From an uncultured Eubacteriales bacterium (GTDB lineage Bacteria > Bacillota > Clostridia > Christensenellales > Aristaeellaceae): a stretch of DNA of 64,000 nt. The stretch's first letter is position 1; every line of letters starts with the position of its first letter. The stretch lies in assembly GCA_902799045.1 (NCBI GenBank), contig CADBZH010000010.1, positions 1 to 64,000 on the forward strand. The letters are read 5' to 3'. Of the stretch, positions 53,061 through 61,826 are shown one piece after another. The notes under the pieces are model-generated. The model was not told where the DNA came from. It ran no database searches and worked only from the letters and a program-made list of their open reading frames with translations. Position numbers and translations under genes: made by a program.

Positions 53061-53903
53061 ATGTTCAAAATCGTGAAAAAGCAGCCACTGAACCCGACCG
53101 TCACGCGGATGTCGGTGGAGGCGCCGCTGGTGGCCCGCAAGGCGCAGGCCGGCCAGTTCATCATCCTGCGCGCCAGCGAGGACGGCGAGCGCATCCCGCT
53201 GACCATCGCGGGCTATGACCGCGAGGCGGGTACCGTGGACATCATCTTCCAGATCGTCGGCGGCACCACCATGGAGCTGAACGCCCTGAACGAGGGCGAC
53301 TACCTTCCGGATTTCGTCGGCCCCCTCGGCAGGGCCAGCGAGGTAGAGGGCTTCAAGAAGGTGGCCGTGGTGGGCGGCGGCGTCGGCTGCGCCATCGCGC
53401 TGCCGGTGGCTCAGGCCCTGAAGGCCAACGGCTGCGAGGTCCATTCCATCGTCGGCTTCCGCACGAAGGACCTGGTGATCCTGGAGGACGAGTTCAACGC
53501 CTGCTCCTCCCTCGTGAAGATGATGACCGACGACGGCAGCTACGGCGAAAAGGGCCTCGTGACCAACGCCCTGGAGGCGCTGATCAACCAGGGCAACGAA
53601 TACGACGAGGTGATCGCCATCGGGCCGGTCATCATGATGAAGTTCGTGTGCCTGCTGACGAAGAAGTACAATATCAAAACCGTCATCTCCATGAATCCGA
53701 TCATGATCGACGGCACCGGCATGTGCGGCGGCTGCCGACTGACCGTGGGAGGCGAGACCAAATTCGCCTGCGTGGACGGCCCGGATTTTGACGGCCACCT
53801 GGTGGATTTCGACGAGGCCATGCGCCGCGGTGCGATCTACCGCGATTTCGAACAGCGCAAGCGCGAGGAAATGTGCAACCTTTTGCAGAAGGAGGCGGAA
53901 TAA
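53061..53903 (+). CDS. nfnA: NADH-dependent ferredoxin:NADP oxidoreductase small subunit NfnA-like
   Basis: 280 residues. FAD/NAD-binding reductase fold (PyrK/NfnA family): RIPLTIAGYDREAGTV for FAD, VAVVGGGVGCAIALP for NAD, and a C-terminal [2Fe-2S] site DGTGMCGGCRLTVGGETKFACVDG. With NfnB it forms the flavin-bifurcating transhydrogenase of anaerobes, exchanging electrons between NADH, NADPH and ferredoxin. It ends 1 base before the nfnB start. An alternative reading is a sulfide dehydrogenase or GltA-associated subunit of the same family. Confidence 0.88.
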   Translation: MFKIVKKQPLNPTVTRMSVEAPLVARKAQAGQFIILRASEDGERIPLTIAGYDREAGTVDIIFQIVGGTTMELNALNEGDYLPDFVGPLGRASEVEGFKKVAVVGGGVGCAIALPVAQALKANGCEVHSIVGFRTKDLVILEDEFNACSSLVKMMTDDGSYGEKGLVTNALEALINQGNEYDEVIAIGPVIMMKFVCLLTKKYNIKTVISMNPIMIDGTGMCGGCRLTVGGETKFACVDGPDFDGHLVDFDEAMRRGAIYRDFEQRKREEMCNLLQKEAE

Positions 53904-53904
53904 C

Positions 53905-55329
53905 ATGGCACAGCGCAACATGAGCCCCAACAAGTGTCCGATGCCCTCCCTGGAGCCGAACTACCGCAACAGGGTGTTCGAGGAGGTCGCCACCGGCTAT
54001 ACCTATGAGATGGCGATCGAGGAGGCCCGCCGCTGCCTGAACTGCAAGAACAAGCCCTGCGTGGCCAAGTGCCCCGTGCGCATCGACATTCCCGAATTCA
54101 TCGACCGCCTGGCCAACGAGGACATCGAAGGCGCCTATCAGGTCATCAGCCGCAGCTCCTCGCTGCCGGCGGTGTGCGGCCGCGTCTGTCCCCAGGAGAG
54201 CCAGTGCGAATCCACCTGCACCCGCGGCATCAAGGGCGAGCCGGTGGGCATCGGACGCCTGGAGCGCTTCGTGGCCGACTGGCATCGCGAGCACGCGGCC
54301 GAAGCGCCCGCCGCGCCCGAATCCAACGGCCACAGGGTCGCCGTCGTCGGCGCGGGCCCCGCGGGCCTCACCTGCGCGGGCGACCTGGCCCGCATGGGCT
54401 ACAAGGTCACCGTGTATGAGGCGCTGCACGTGCCCGGCGGCGTGCTCAGCTACGGCATCCCGGAATTCCGCCTGCCCAAGGCCATCGTGGCCAAGGAGGT
54501 GGACAACCTGCGCGCCATGGGCGTGGACATCGAGACCGACATGGTCATCGGCAAGGTGCTGACGGTGGACGAGCTGTTTGAGATGGGCAACGAGGCCGTG
54601 TTCATCGGCTCCGGCGCGGGCCTGCCCCGGTTCATGGGCATCCCCGGCGAGAGCCTGAAGGGCGTGTACTCCGCCAACGAGTTCCTCACCCGCATCAACC
54701 TGATGAAGGCCTACCTGCCCGACAGCAAGACCCCCATCCGCCACGGCAGCAAGGTGGCCGTGGTGGGCGGCGGCAACGTGGCCATGGACGCCGCCCGCAG
54801 CGCCAAGCGCCTGGGCGCGGACGAGGTGACCATCGTCTACCGGCGCAGCATGAACGAGCTGCCCGCCCGCAAGGAGGAGGTTGAGCACGCCCAGGAGGAG
54901 GGCATCATCTTCCGCACCCTCACCAACCCGGTGGAGGTGCTGGGCTATGAGAACCCGGAGAATCCGCGCGACCCGAAGAACGGCGAGGTCATCGGCATGC
55001 GCTGCGTGGAGATGGAGCTGGGCGAGCCGGACGCCAGCGGACGCCGCCGCCCCGTGGTGAAGGAGGGCAGCGAATTCACGCTGGACATCGACACCATGAT
55101 CATGGCCATCGGCACGTCCCCGAACCCGCTGATCCGCTCCACCACCCCGGGCCTTGAAGCCAACAAGCACGGCTGCATCGTCACCCAGGGCGAGGACGGC
55201 CTGACCAGCCGCGAGGGCGTCTATGCCGGCGGCGACGCCGTCACCGGCGCGGCCACCGTCATACTGGCCATGGGCGCGGGCAAGAACGCCGCCGCGGCCA
55301 TCGACGAATACATCCGGGGCAAGGCGTGA
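53905..55329 (+). CDS. nfnB: NfnB / GltA-type FAD-dependent oxidoreductase
   Basis: 474 residues from ATG 53905 (GGAGGCGGAATAAC upstream). The N-terminal Cys-rich part (RRCLNCKNKPCVAKCPVRIDIPEFI, CGRVCPQESQCESTC) holds two [4Fe-4S] clusters, followed by an FAD site (VAVVGAGPAGLTCAGDLA) and an NADPH site (VAVVGGGNVAMDAARSAKRLG) and the GGDAVTGAATVILAMGAG motif. Homologous to the glutamate synthase small subunit, and often annotated gltA. With the gene before it this forms the NfnAB pair; no glutamate synthase large subunit is nearby. Confidence 0.9.
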   Translation: MAQRNMSPNKCPMPSLEPNYRNRVFEEVATGYTYEMAIEEARRCLNCKNKPCVAKCPVRIDIPEFIDRLANEDIEGAYQVISRSSSLPAVCGRVCPQESQCESTCTRGIKGEPVGIGRLERFVADWHREHAAEAPAAPESNGHRVAVVGAGPAGLTCAGDLARMGYKVTVYEALHVPGGVLSYGIPEFRLPKAIVAKEVDNLRAMGVDIETDMVIGKVLTVDELFEMGNEAVFIGSGAGLPRFMGIPGESLKGVYSANEFLTRINLMKAYLPDSKTPIRHGSKVAVVGGGNVAMDAARSAKRLGADEVTIVYRRSMNELPARKEEVEHAQEEGIIFRTLTNPVEVLGYENPENPRDPKNGEVIGMRCVEMELGEPDASGRRRPVVKEGSEFTLDIDTMIMAIGTSPNPLIRSTTPGLEANKHGCIVTQGEDGLTSREGVYAGGDAVTGAATVILAMGAGKNAAAAIDEYIRGKA

Positions 55330-55344
55330 TCCAATGGCTTCATG

Positions 55345-55389
55345 GGCGGCTTCGCGGTGGGCTTTCCACCGGGACGCCGCCTTTTTTTT
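55345..55389 (+). terminator. Intrinsic terminator after nfnB
   Basis: GGCGGC (55345-55350) and GCCGCC (55376-55381) enclose a second stem (GGTGG/CCACC) and are followed by eight T. Confidence 0.85.
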
Positions 55390-55455
55390 CCCGGCGGGAA
55401 GCGCCCGCATGTTTGTTTGCCAAGGGACGATATTTCGACAATGTTGCGACCTGTC

Positions 55456-55485
55456 TTGACAGCGCGCGAAGCCGCTGGGTATAAT
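55456..55485 (+). promoter_or_regulatory. Near-consensus promoter of a small membrane protein
   Basis: TTGACA (55456-55461), 18 bases, TATAAT (55480-55485), the best vegetative promoter in the window. The gene begins 45 bases downstream with AAGGAGA. Confidence 0.8.
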
Positions 55486-55529
55486 GGCCCTGTATCGGTA
55501 TCAAATACACTGAAGTAAGGAGAATCACA

Positions 55530-55799
55530 ATGGGTGTTGTATGTATCCTGCTGGGCATCATTGCCTTTTTGACGTTTACGACGGCCGGCGCGGTGATCGC
55601 GGTGCAGCTCGTCAACTACAAGGCCTCCATGAGCCTCATGCTCACCAGCCTCAGCTCCATCTCTGACGCCAACCTGTACATCATCATCATCGGCCTGTTC
55701 ACCTTTATCGGCCTGCTCATCTGCGTGAGCATGGTCGTGCAGGGCCTGACCTACAACAAGATCGCCAAAATGCAGACCATGCTGCGCAGGCGCGGATGA
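55530..55799 (+). CDS. Small two-pass membrane protein of unknown function
   Basis: 89 residues with two membrane helices (about 2-27 and 48-71) and a short basic tail (KMQTMLRRRG). No family recognised. ATG 55530 has AAGGAGA upstream and a near-consensus promoter, so it is probably highly expressed. It stands between nfnB and sigK, on its own. Confidence 0.7.
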   Translation: MGVVCILLGIIAFLTFTTAGAVIAVQLVNYKASMSLMLTSLSSISDANLYIIIIGLFTFIGLLICVSMVVQGLTYNKIAKMQTMLRRRG

Positions 55800-55883
55800 G
55801 CGACGGCTCGCCAGGGCGTACACTTTTTCGACAAAACCTCATAGTATGATAGGGCAGACTCCGTAGAAAGAGGGGGACGCCCT

Positions 55884-56576
55884 ATGTTTTTGCCCGAAAT
55901 GCTGCTTTGGCTGTCGGAAAACGGCTGGCTGATGCTGCTGCACCTCAGCGCGCGCACCTCGTTCCCGAAGCCGCTGGAGCCGGAGGCCGAGGCGGCGCTG
56001 ATCGAGCGGATGTTCGCCGGGGACAGCGAGGCTGCCGCCGGCCTGATCGAGCACAACCTGCGCCTGGTGGCGCACATCGCCCGCAAGTACGCCCAGGTCG
56101 GGGTGGACCAGGACGACCTGATCTCCATCGGCTCGCTGGGTCTGATCAAGGCGGTGCAGACCTTCCGGCCCGAGGCGGGCCGCCTGACGGCCTATGCCTC
56201 GCGATGCATCGAGAACGAGATCCTGATGCACTTCCGCGCCGAGCGCAAGAACCGCGGCGTGGTGCTACTGGGGGAGAGCCTCGGCGCGGAGAACGAGGAC
56301 GGCGACCAGTCGCTTGGCGACCTGCTGGGCACCGAGCCGGACCTGGTGCCAAACGAGGCCGAGAACGCCATCGAATCCGCGCGGGCGCTGAGCCTGATGG
56401 ACGCGGCGCTCACCGAACGCGAACGGGAGGTGGTGCGCCTGCGCTGCGGCCTGGAGGACGGTGAGCCCTGGCCCCAGCACCGCGTCGCCGCCCGGCTCGG
56501 CATCTCCCGAAGCTACGTCTCCCGCATCGAAAAGCGCGCCCTGGAAAAGCTGCGGCAGGCGATGGGGGAGAGCTGA
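55884..56576 (+). CDS. sigK: Sporulation sigma factor, sigma-K type
   Basis: 230 residues. The N-terminus (SARTSFPKPLEPEAEAALIERM) is the sigma-K/E type lead, followed by region 2 (HNLRLVAHIARKYAQVGVDQDDLISIGSLGLIKAVQTF and AYASRCIENEILM) and a C-terminal region 4 helix-turn-helix (TEREREVVRLRCGL ... RLGISRSYVSRIEKRAL). Sigma-K directs late mother-cell genes in spore formers. The gene is uninterrupted, with no skin element. A short hydrophobic lead (MLLWLSENGWLMLLHL) before the mature part fits a pro-sequence that is removed on activation. Confidence 0.88.
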   Translation: MFLPEMLLWLSENGWLMLLHLSARTSFPKPLEPEAEAALIERMFAGDSEAAAGLIEHNLRLVAHIARKYAQVGVDQDDLISIGSLGLIKAVQTFRPEAGRLTAYASRCIENEILMHFRAERKNRGVVLLGESLGAENEDGDQSLGDLLGTEPDLVPNEAENAIESARALSLMDAALTEREREVVRLRCGLEDGEPWPQHRVAARLGISRSYVSRIEKRALEKLRQAMGES

Positions 56577-56667
56577 GGGCGTCGCGCTTACGGCTCGCGC
56601 GCGAATGACGGATAACGGATGAAACGGTGTCGTTCTATCGCGTAGGGGCGCTGATGCGGCGCCCGCC

Positions 56668-56696
56668 TTGCAAATGGCGCGCAAACATGGTAAAAT
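56668..56696 (+). promoter_or_regulatory. Candidate promoter of the DprA-like gene
   Basis: TTGCAA (56668-56673), 17 bases, TAAAAT (56691-56696) preceded by TGG, an extended -10. Confidence 0.6.
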
Positions 56697-56725
56697 GGAC
56701 CCAACATCAACCAGGGGGTGTCGGC

Positions 56726-57685
56726 ATGGCGCACACGGACGACGGATACGCGGCGATGCTGCTGACGATGGCGCTTTCGCCGAACAAGGAGGAATACGCC
56801 CGTCCGCTGAGCACGGCGGAATTCCGCCGGTTCGAGGCCGCCGCGCGGGAATCGCGGTATCACGGCATCGGCAGCCTGATGGATCTGGACATCAGCGGCC
56901 TGATGATCTACCTGGGCCTGCCGGAGGAGGAGGCCTACCGCGCCTACACGCTGATGCACCGAGGCGTGCAGCTCACCTACGCGCTGGAGGGCTTCGCCGA
57001 ACAGGGCATCGAGGTCGTCACCCAGTATGACGAAGAGTATCCCGAGCGCCTGCGCCGGAAGCTGGGCGCGGCCGCGCCGCCGGCCTTTTACCGCTGCGGC
57101 AACGCGGCGCTGCTGAACCGGCCTAGCCTGGCCATCGTGGGCATCAGCGGCGTGAGGACCACGCCCCAGGTGCGCCAGACCATCGAAACGCTGGTGCGCG
57201 GCGCGGTGGCGCGGGGCTACGGCATCCTCACCGGCGGAGAGCCGGGCGTCTCCCGCATGGCGGCCGGCCTGGTGTCAGAGCTGGGCGGCAGCCTGGTGGA
57301 CGTCCTCGGCGGCGGCATGCGCGAGCATTTGAAGGACGACGGCATCGCCGCGCTCGTCGGCCGGGGCAGCGCCCTGGCGCTTTCGCTGGAGCACCCGGAC
57401 GCCATGTTCACCGTGCCCCACGCCATCGCCCGAAACCGCCTGCTGTTCGCCCTCGCCGACGCCGCGTTCATATTCAACACCGACGGTCGGCGCGGCGAGC
57501 TGGAGGCGCTGCAAAACCGCACCTGCGACTGGATCTACGCCTGGGAGGATTACGCCGGCAACAAGCCGCTGATCGCCCGCAGCGCGGTGCCCTTCGGCAC
57601 GCTCTCCGACGCCGAATTGGCCGATATCTCCCGTCATTGGGATTCCTCGGGCTCGCAGCAGATGAACATGTTTGACCTGCTGTAA
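56726..57685 (+). CDS. DprA-like (LOG/Rossmann) protein, divergent
   Basis: 319 residues from ATG 56726 (CAGGGGGTG upstream). The middle has YPERLRRKLGAAAPPAFYRCG, then LAIVGISGVRTT and YGILTGGEPGVSRMAAGLVSELGGSLVDVLGGG, the layout of DprA/Smf (YPxxL, VGxR, SGxAxGID, GGxTIAVLG), but the DprA signature GxAxGIDxxAH is changed to GEPGVSRMAA. NRLLFALADAAFIFNTDG replaces the usual RNRIIAGLS. It may load DNA onto RecA like DprA, or be a sensor derived from it. Confidence 0.7.
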   Translation: MAHTDDGYAAMLLTMALSPNKEEYARPLSTAEFRRFEAAARESRYHGIGSLMDLDISGLMIYLGLPEEEAYRAYTLMHRGVQLTYALEGFAEQGIEVVTQYDEEYPERLRRKLGAAAPPAFYRCGNAALLNRPSLAIVGISGVRTTPQVRQTIETLVRGAVARGYGILTGGEPGVSRMAAGLVSELGGSLVDVLGGGMREHLKDDGIAALVGRGSALALSLEHPDAMFTVPHAIARNRLLFALADAAFIFNTDGRRGELEALQNRTCDWIYAWEDYAGNKPLIARSAVPFGTLSDAELADISRHWDSSGSQQMNMFDLL

Positions 57686-57771
57686 GCGCATCACGGAAGC
57701 CTGAGGGCTCTGCCCTGAGCTCCTGCCGTGACGGAGCACGCAGTGGTTTTCATTGCACACCGCAGCATCCT

Positions 57772-57823
57772 GTGACGTCATTGCGAGGCACCCTTGCTTC
57801 GCAAGGGTGCCGTGGCAATCCGG
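57772..57823. repeat. GTCATTGCGAGG palindrome downstream of dapA
   Basis: Outer arms ATTGC and GCAAT enclose GGCACCCTTGC (57787-57797) and GCAAGGGTGCC (57801-57811), an 11-base perfect stem with TTC loop. It resembles a family of intergenic repeats in Clostridia (GTCATTGCGAGG ... CGTGGCAATCC). It lies between the converging DprA-like and dapA genes and could serve as their shared terminator. Confidence 0.7.
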
Positions 57824-57837
57824 TTCCTTGGGCGCTT

Positions 57838-58722
57838 CTACACCAGCCCCAACCCCTCCATGACCTCCCTCAGCCGCGCCTGCTTGTCCTCGGCCAGCGG
57901 GCAGAGGGGGAGGCGGAGGGTGTTTTCGATTTTGCCCATCATGGCAAGCGCCGCCTTCACGGGGATGGGGCTGACCTCGGAAAACAGCAGCCGGATCAGC
58001 GGCAGGTATTTCATCTGCGCCTCCAGGGCGCGCCTTGTCTCGCCGCGCAGCCAGTCCGCCGCCAGCGAGTGCATCTGCCCGGGGATGATGTTGGCCGCCA
58101 CGGAGATCACGCCCCGGGCGCCCAGCGCCATGGCGGGCACCACCTGGTCGTCGTTGCCGCAGTAGATGGCCAGCCCGTCGCCGCAGAGCCGGGCCAGCTC
58201 TGTCATCTGGTCGAGGCTTCCCGAGGCTTCCTTCACGGCGCAGAGATTCGGGTGCTTGGCCAGCTCCGCCACTGTCTCCGGCGCGAGACTCATGCCCGTG
58301 CGCCCCGGCACGTTGTAGAGTATGACCGGTGCGTCCACGCTGTCGGCGATGGCGGTGTAATGGGCGATCAGACCCTCGCGGCTGGCCTTGTTGTAATAGG
58401 GCGTCACCGCCAGCAGCGCGTCCGCGCCGAGGTGCCGCGCCTCCATGGACTGGGCCACGGCCTTCCGGCTGTCGTTCGCGCCGGTGCCGACGATCAGCGG
58501 CACGCGCCCGGCGATCCGCGCGGCGGCGCACTCGACGATGGCCTCGCGCTCGCTGCCGGAGACCGTCGGCGGCTCGCCGGTGGTGCCCAGCACCACGAGG
58601 GCGTCCACGCCGCTTTCGATCTGCCAGTCGATCAGGCTTTCCAGCGCGTCATAGTCCACCCGGTTCCCCCTGAACGGCGTCACCAGCGCCGTGCCGCAGC
58701 CGTAGAACAGGCTTCCGTGCAT
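57838..58722 (-). CDS. dapA: 4-hydroxy-tetrahydrodipicolinate synthase
   Basis: 294 residues from ATG 58722 (GGGAGGGG upstream). It condenses pyruvate and aspartate semialdehyde for lysine and meso-diaminopimelate, and for dipicolinate in spores. Markers: GCGTALVTPF, LGTTGEPPTVS (normally GTTGE[SA]), VTPYYNKASREGL, the catalytic Tyr in ILYNVPGRTG and the Schiff-base Lys in LCAVKEASGS. It is isolated from other lysine genes. Confidence 0.94.
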   Translation of the reverse strand: MHGSLFYGCGTALVTPFRGNRVDYDALESLIDWQIESGVDALVVLGTTGEPPTVSGSEREAIVECAAARIAGRVPLIVGTGANDSRKAVAQSMEARHLGADALLAVTPYYNKASREGLIAHYTAIADSVDAPVILYNVPGRTGMSLAPETVAELAKHPNLCAVKEASGSLDQMTELARLCGDGLAIYCGNDDQVVPAMALGARGVISVAANIIPGQMHSLAADWLRGETRRALEAQMKYLPLIRLLFSEVSPIPVKAALAMMGKIENTLRLPLCPLAEDKQARLREVMEGLGLV

Positions 58723-58876
58723 AAAACCCCTCCCTCCCGTCTGGTTCATGGTATGCGGGGAAAGGAGAAAAAGAAGAGGCGCTTCACGGAAGCCATATAT
58801 GGCAGAACACAGCCCTCAATGCTGTTGGACAATCACTGGCGATCCGGCCCTTCAATACAACGGGCTCGCTGGAGGT

Positions 58877-59662
58877 CTATCGGCGCGCCGTCATCTCCTC
58901 GATGAAGGCGTTTGGCTTTGCGGTGATCTCTGCCCATCCGGGCTTGAACCCGGCGCGAAGGGCGTTGCGCACGGAGCGAATGTTGGACCAGGCGGCGCAA
59001 TAGAACGGCACGATGTCTCGCTCCAGGCATTCCCGGGCCAGCCGGTTGGTCAGCTGAGAGGCGATGCCCCGGCGGCGGTATTCCGGCAGCACGTCGATGC
59101 CGATTTGCCACATGGTCTCGCAGTCCGCGGAGCAGCCCGCGAGGCCGACCAGCCGGTCCCCGTCATACGCGCCGACGCCCAGCACGTCCCGCTCCGGGTG
59201 CGCCAGCCCCAGCGCGTTGCTCCATTGGGGCAGGTAGAGCGGGGCAAAGTCCTCCGGCCCCAGCAGCCGCAGCCGACAGGCACAGTCCGGCCGGAAGGCC
59301 CGGACGCGGTCCACGTCCGGCAGGAAGTATTCCGCCATGAAGCACACGCGGGCGTCGCAGGGCGCCAGGAGGTCGTTCAGAGCATATAACCCGGGCGTCT
59401 CGAAGCAGCGGGCGGGGCAGGACATGGATGAAATGAACCGCTCCACGCCGGGAATCAGTTCGGGCGCGCAGCAGGCCACCACGTTCGATCCGTAGGACAC
59501 GAGATCGCACAGGTGGGGCAGCGCCAGATAGCGCCGCGCGTTCGGGGACGGCAGGGATTCGTGGACGCTGCTCACCGGGCTTGTGAAATCAGACGCGGCG
59601 CAGGAGCAGTCGATGGCGGACTGCTCCTGCGCGATTTCGAGAACGCGCTTGTTGTTCAGCAT
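58877..59662 (-). CDS. GNAT-family acetyltransferase
   Basis: 261 residues. The C-terminal half is a GNAT fold with QIGIDVLPEYRRRGIASQLTNRL (acetyl-CoA motif RRxGxA/G) and a following AWSNIRSVRNALRAGF. The N-terminal half (about 1-130) is specific, with CDLVSYGSNVVACCAPEL. Substrate unknown. Its start is 12 bases after the stop of another GNAT gene upstream, so they are probably co-transcribed. Confidence 0.82.
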   Translation of the reverse strand: MLNNKRVLEIAQEQSAIDCSCAASDFTSPVSSVHESLPSPNARRYLALPHLCDLVSYGSNVVACCAPELIPGVERFISSMSCPARCFETPGLYALNDLLAPCDARVCFMAEYFLPDVDRVRAFRPDCACRLRLLGPEDFAPLYLPQWSNALGLAHPERDVLGVGAYDGDRLVGLAGCSADCETMWQIGIDVLPEYRRRGIASQLTNRLARECLERDIVPFYCAAWSNIRSVRNALRAGFKPGWAEITAKPNAFIEEMTARR

Positions 59663-59674
59663 TACGGCCCTTCC

Positions 59675-60490
59675 TCACTTCTCCGTCGGGTTGATGTCCA
59701 CGCCGGGATAGCGCATCAGCAGCTCCGTCTGCTTGAAGCCGCACTTTTCCATCAGCTTCAGCACGTGGGGGATGCGGGCGCGGACGTTGGCCTCGGCGCA
59801 GAACAGCCGAGCCTTCTCGAATTCCTCGCAGGCCAGGCCGATCATGCAGGTGCCCACGCCCATCCGCCGCCAGCGCTTGCTGGTCTGGATATAGCCGATG
59901 ATGCCGGCGTAGCTCTCCCGCCAGATCAGGATCTCCCCGGCCATGCCGGTGGGGGACACGGTGAGGATGCGCGTGAAGCCCTCCCGGTCGATGAAGCTGC
60001 GCAGCCAGGAGAAGTCGTGGTCGGTGTTGTACAGCTCGTTGTAGCGCTCCAGGAAGTACTTCTGCTCCGTGGCGTCGCTCAGGTCGTCCTTCACCACCAC
60101 GCACCCGGCGGGCAGCCTGTAATCGCAGGCAAAGGGCAGCTTCAGCTGCATCTGCACCAGGCCGTCGTTGTCCTTGAAGCCCATCGGGGCGAGGCTCTCC
60201 AGCATCTCCTCGTCGTCCGGGTCGCAACGGGTGTACAGCCGGCAGAACTTGCCGGAGGCGTTGCAGATCTCCCGCCCCCGGGCCACCGCCGCGCCCAGCA
60301 GCGCGTCCGGGATGGGGCTGCCCTCCAATTGGAGGCGCACCTGCAGCGGCCGCGCCGGATAGAGGGACGGGTTGTCGTCCTGGAAGATGGTGCAGGCGCC
60401 CAGCTGCGCGCCGCTGTATTCGTCGATGGCCAGGAAGGTGTTTTCCACCGGCTGGCCCTCGACGGGCTCTCTGGCATGTTTCAGCATCAT
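59675..60490 (-). CDS. GNAT-family acetyltransferase with duplicated domain
   Basis: 271 residues from ATG 60490 (AGAGGT upstream). The C-terminal domain has GIIGYIQTSKRWRRMGVGTCMIGLACEEF, a good acetyl-CoA signature, followed by VLKLMEKCGFKQTELL. The first 110 residues (FLAIDEYSGAQLGACTIFQD ... ARGREICNASGKFCRLYTRCD) look like a degenerate first GNAT domain. Substrate unknown. Confidence 0.78.
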   Translation of the reverse strand: MMLKHAREPVEGQPVENTFLAIDEYSGAQLGACTIFQDDNPSLYPARPLQVRLQLEGSPIPDALLGAAVARGREICNASGKFCRLYTRCDPDDEEMLESLAPMGFKDNDGLVQMQLKLPFACDYRLPAGCVVVKDDLSDATEQKYFLERYNELYNTDHDFSWLRSFIDREGFTRILTVSPTGMAGEILIWRESYAGIIGYIQTSKRWRRMGVGTCMIGLACEEFEKARLFCAEANVRARIPHVLKLMEKCGFKQTELLMRYPGVDINPTEK

Positions 60491-60527
60491 AACGGGATAC
60501 CTCTTGGTCTGTCTGAAATGGCTTCGG

Positions 60528-60611
60528 CGCTCCCTCGCCACGGCCCGGGAGCCGGACGAGGAGCCTCCCTCTTTGAGGGAGGCGGCCCGGCGAAGCCGGG
60601 TCGGAGGGAGT
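60528..60611. repeat. Palindromic CTCCCTC repeat next to the MazG-like gene
   Basis: GCCTCCCTC TTTGAGGGAGGC followed by GGCCCGGCGAAGCCGGGTC and GGAGGGAGTT, ending at the MazG-like stop codon. Third copy of the palindromic family also seen at 8747-9057 and 16004-16156, and placed the same way relative to the adjacent minus-strand gene. Confidence 0.75.
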
Positions 60612-60968
60612 TCACCGCTTCGGGTCGTATGGCTTGGGCGGGCGATGGTCCACGATGTCGATCTTGCGCAGCACCTGCCCGGTCACGTCAATGCCCAGGC
60701 AGCGCGTCAGCTGCAATCCGTACATCATCACGTCGGCGAATTCCTCCGCGATCAGCGCGGTGCGCTCCGGGTCGCGCCCCTGGAGCAGCGCGTCCACGTC
60801 CTCCGGGTTCAGCCACTGGAAGTGCTCCAGCAGTTCGCTCATCTCCACGGTCATGGCCATGGCGACGTGCTGGGGATTCTGCACGCCCTCCACGCCCCAG
60901 CCCTTGCGCAGGCACAGCTGGTGCACGGCCTCCTTCAGCGTGGAGATGGTGGTGTCGTTGTCATTCAT
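60612..60968 (-). CDS. MazG-like nucleotide pyrophosphohydrolase
   Basis: 118 residues, a single compact MazG-type helical domain of the RS21-C6/dCTPase size. The metal-binding acidic motifs are EMSELLEHFQW (ExxE) and EEFADVMMY (ExxD). It hydrolyses unwanted NTPs or dNTPs to monophosphates. ATG 60968 overlaps the end of the AlkD-like gene by 8 bases, so the two repair/sanitation genes are coupled. Confidence 0.85.
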   Translation of the reverse strand: MNDNDTTISTLKEAVHQLCLRKGWGVEGVQNPQHVAMAMTVEMSELLEHFQWLNPEDVDALLQGRDPERTALIAEEFADVMMYGLQLTRCLGIDVTGQVLRKIDIVDHRPPKPYDPKR

Positions 60969-61686
60969 GGGCTTTCGCCGCCTTTCTGCGCAGGGCGAGC
61001 AGCATCGGCTTGTCCTCGTCCGGCACGCGGTAGGATTCCCGCAGCTTCTGGATGGCCTTGTTGTGGGTGAAGTCGTCCCAGAGGTTTTCCTCGAGGATCG
61101 CCAGCGCCGCCTCCCTTTGATAGAGGTACAGCGTCGCCAGCCCCCAGGCCGCGCCCATCCGCGCGTAATAGCCGGGGTGGGCAAAGGCGCGGTAGGCCGC
61201 CATCGTCCCCTCCGCAAAGGGCGCGTCGTGGAAATGGCTCATCAGCATCACCAGGCCGAAGCGCTTGCGGAATTCGACGTCGCTGGCGGCGCAGGCGAGC
61301 ACAAACTCAAACAGCGCCTCCTGATCGCCCTTCCGGGGCTTGAACGAGGAGCACAGCCCGTCGCACACAGCCCAGTTGTCCACAAAGGGCAGGAAGGCGT
61401 CCGCCAGCGCGAGCTTTTCCACGATGGCGCACCTCGCGCCGCCCAGCACGTAGGCGTGCAGCAGCCGGACCTCGTAGACGGGATGCGCGCGGCTGGCTTC
61501 GAGGAACGCCCGCCAGTCGCCCGCCAGCAGCTCCTTTGCCAACGCGCGCAGCTTCGGCACGCGAACGCCCAGCGTCCGCTCGCCGGCATCCGGGACCAGG
61601 CTGTCCGTGAAGGCGCGGTAGGGTGCGTCGGCCAGCGCCTCCAGCCGCACGACGAGGGCGTCCGTGTCATAAGCCGCGTTCTGCAT
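60961..61686 (-). CDS. DNA alkylation repair protein, AlkD-like
   Basis: 241 residues from ATG 61686 (GGAG 8 bases upstream); GTG 61695 is possible. All-helical, HEAT-repeat-like, with GVRVPKLRALAKEL near the start, the conserved FLPFVDNWAVCDGLCSSFK stretch (WxxxD) and EENLWDDFTHNKAIQKLRESYR at the end, all typical of AlkD/AlkC-type glycosylases. They remove bulky or cationic alkylated bases. First gene of the pair with the MazG-like protein. Confidence 0.88.
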   Translation of the reverse strand: MQNAAYDTDALVVRLEALADAPYRAFTDSLVPDAGERTLGVRVPKLRALAKELLAGDWRAFLEASRAHPVYEVRLLHAYVLGGARCAIVEKLALADAFLPFVDNWAVCDGLCSSFKPRKGDQEALFEFVLACAASDVEFRKRFGLVMLMSHFHDAPFAEGTMAAYRAFAHPGYYARMGAAWGLATLYLYQREAALAILEENLWDDFTHNKAIQKLRESYRVPDEDKPMLLALRRKAAKAHE

Positions 61687-61704
61687 AAATATCACTCCGT
61701 ATAC

Positions 61705-61733
61705 AGTTTATGACGGATGGCGTCGATTGTCAA
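61705..61733 (-). promoter_or_regulatory. Promoter of the AlkD-like gene
   Basis: On the minus strand TTGACA (61733-61728), 17 bases, TAAACT (61710-61705). The start codon is about 20 bases downstream, so the leader is short. Confidence 0.65.
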
Positions 61734-61768
61734 GTGCCCAACCTGCGCGTACTTTTTACAGCGCGCGC

Positions 61769-61797
61769 TTGAAAGCTTTACCCAGAGAAACGATAAT
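61769..61797 (+). promoter_or_regulatory. Weak candidate promoter of the HAD hydrolase
   Basis: TTGAAA (61769-61774), 17 bases, GATAAT (61792-61797). Confidence 0.35.
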
Positions 61798-61826
61798 ATC
61801 CATGAAAAGCAGGAGGGAGGCGCGGC

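Noticed and set aside
53905-55329. Glutamate synthase small subunit as part of a GOGAT
   Set aside because: No large subunit nearby and the preceding NfnA-like gene makes the transhydrogenase pair the better reading.
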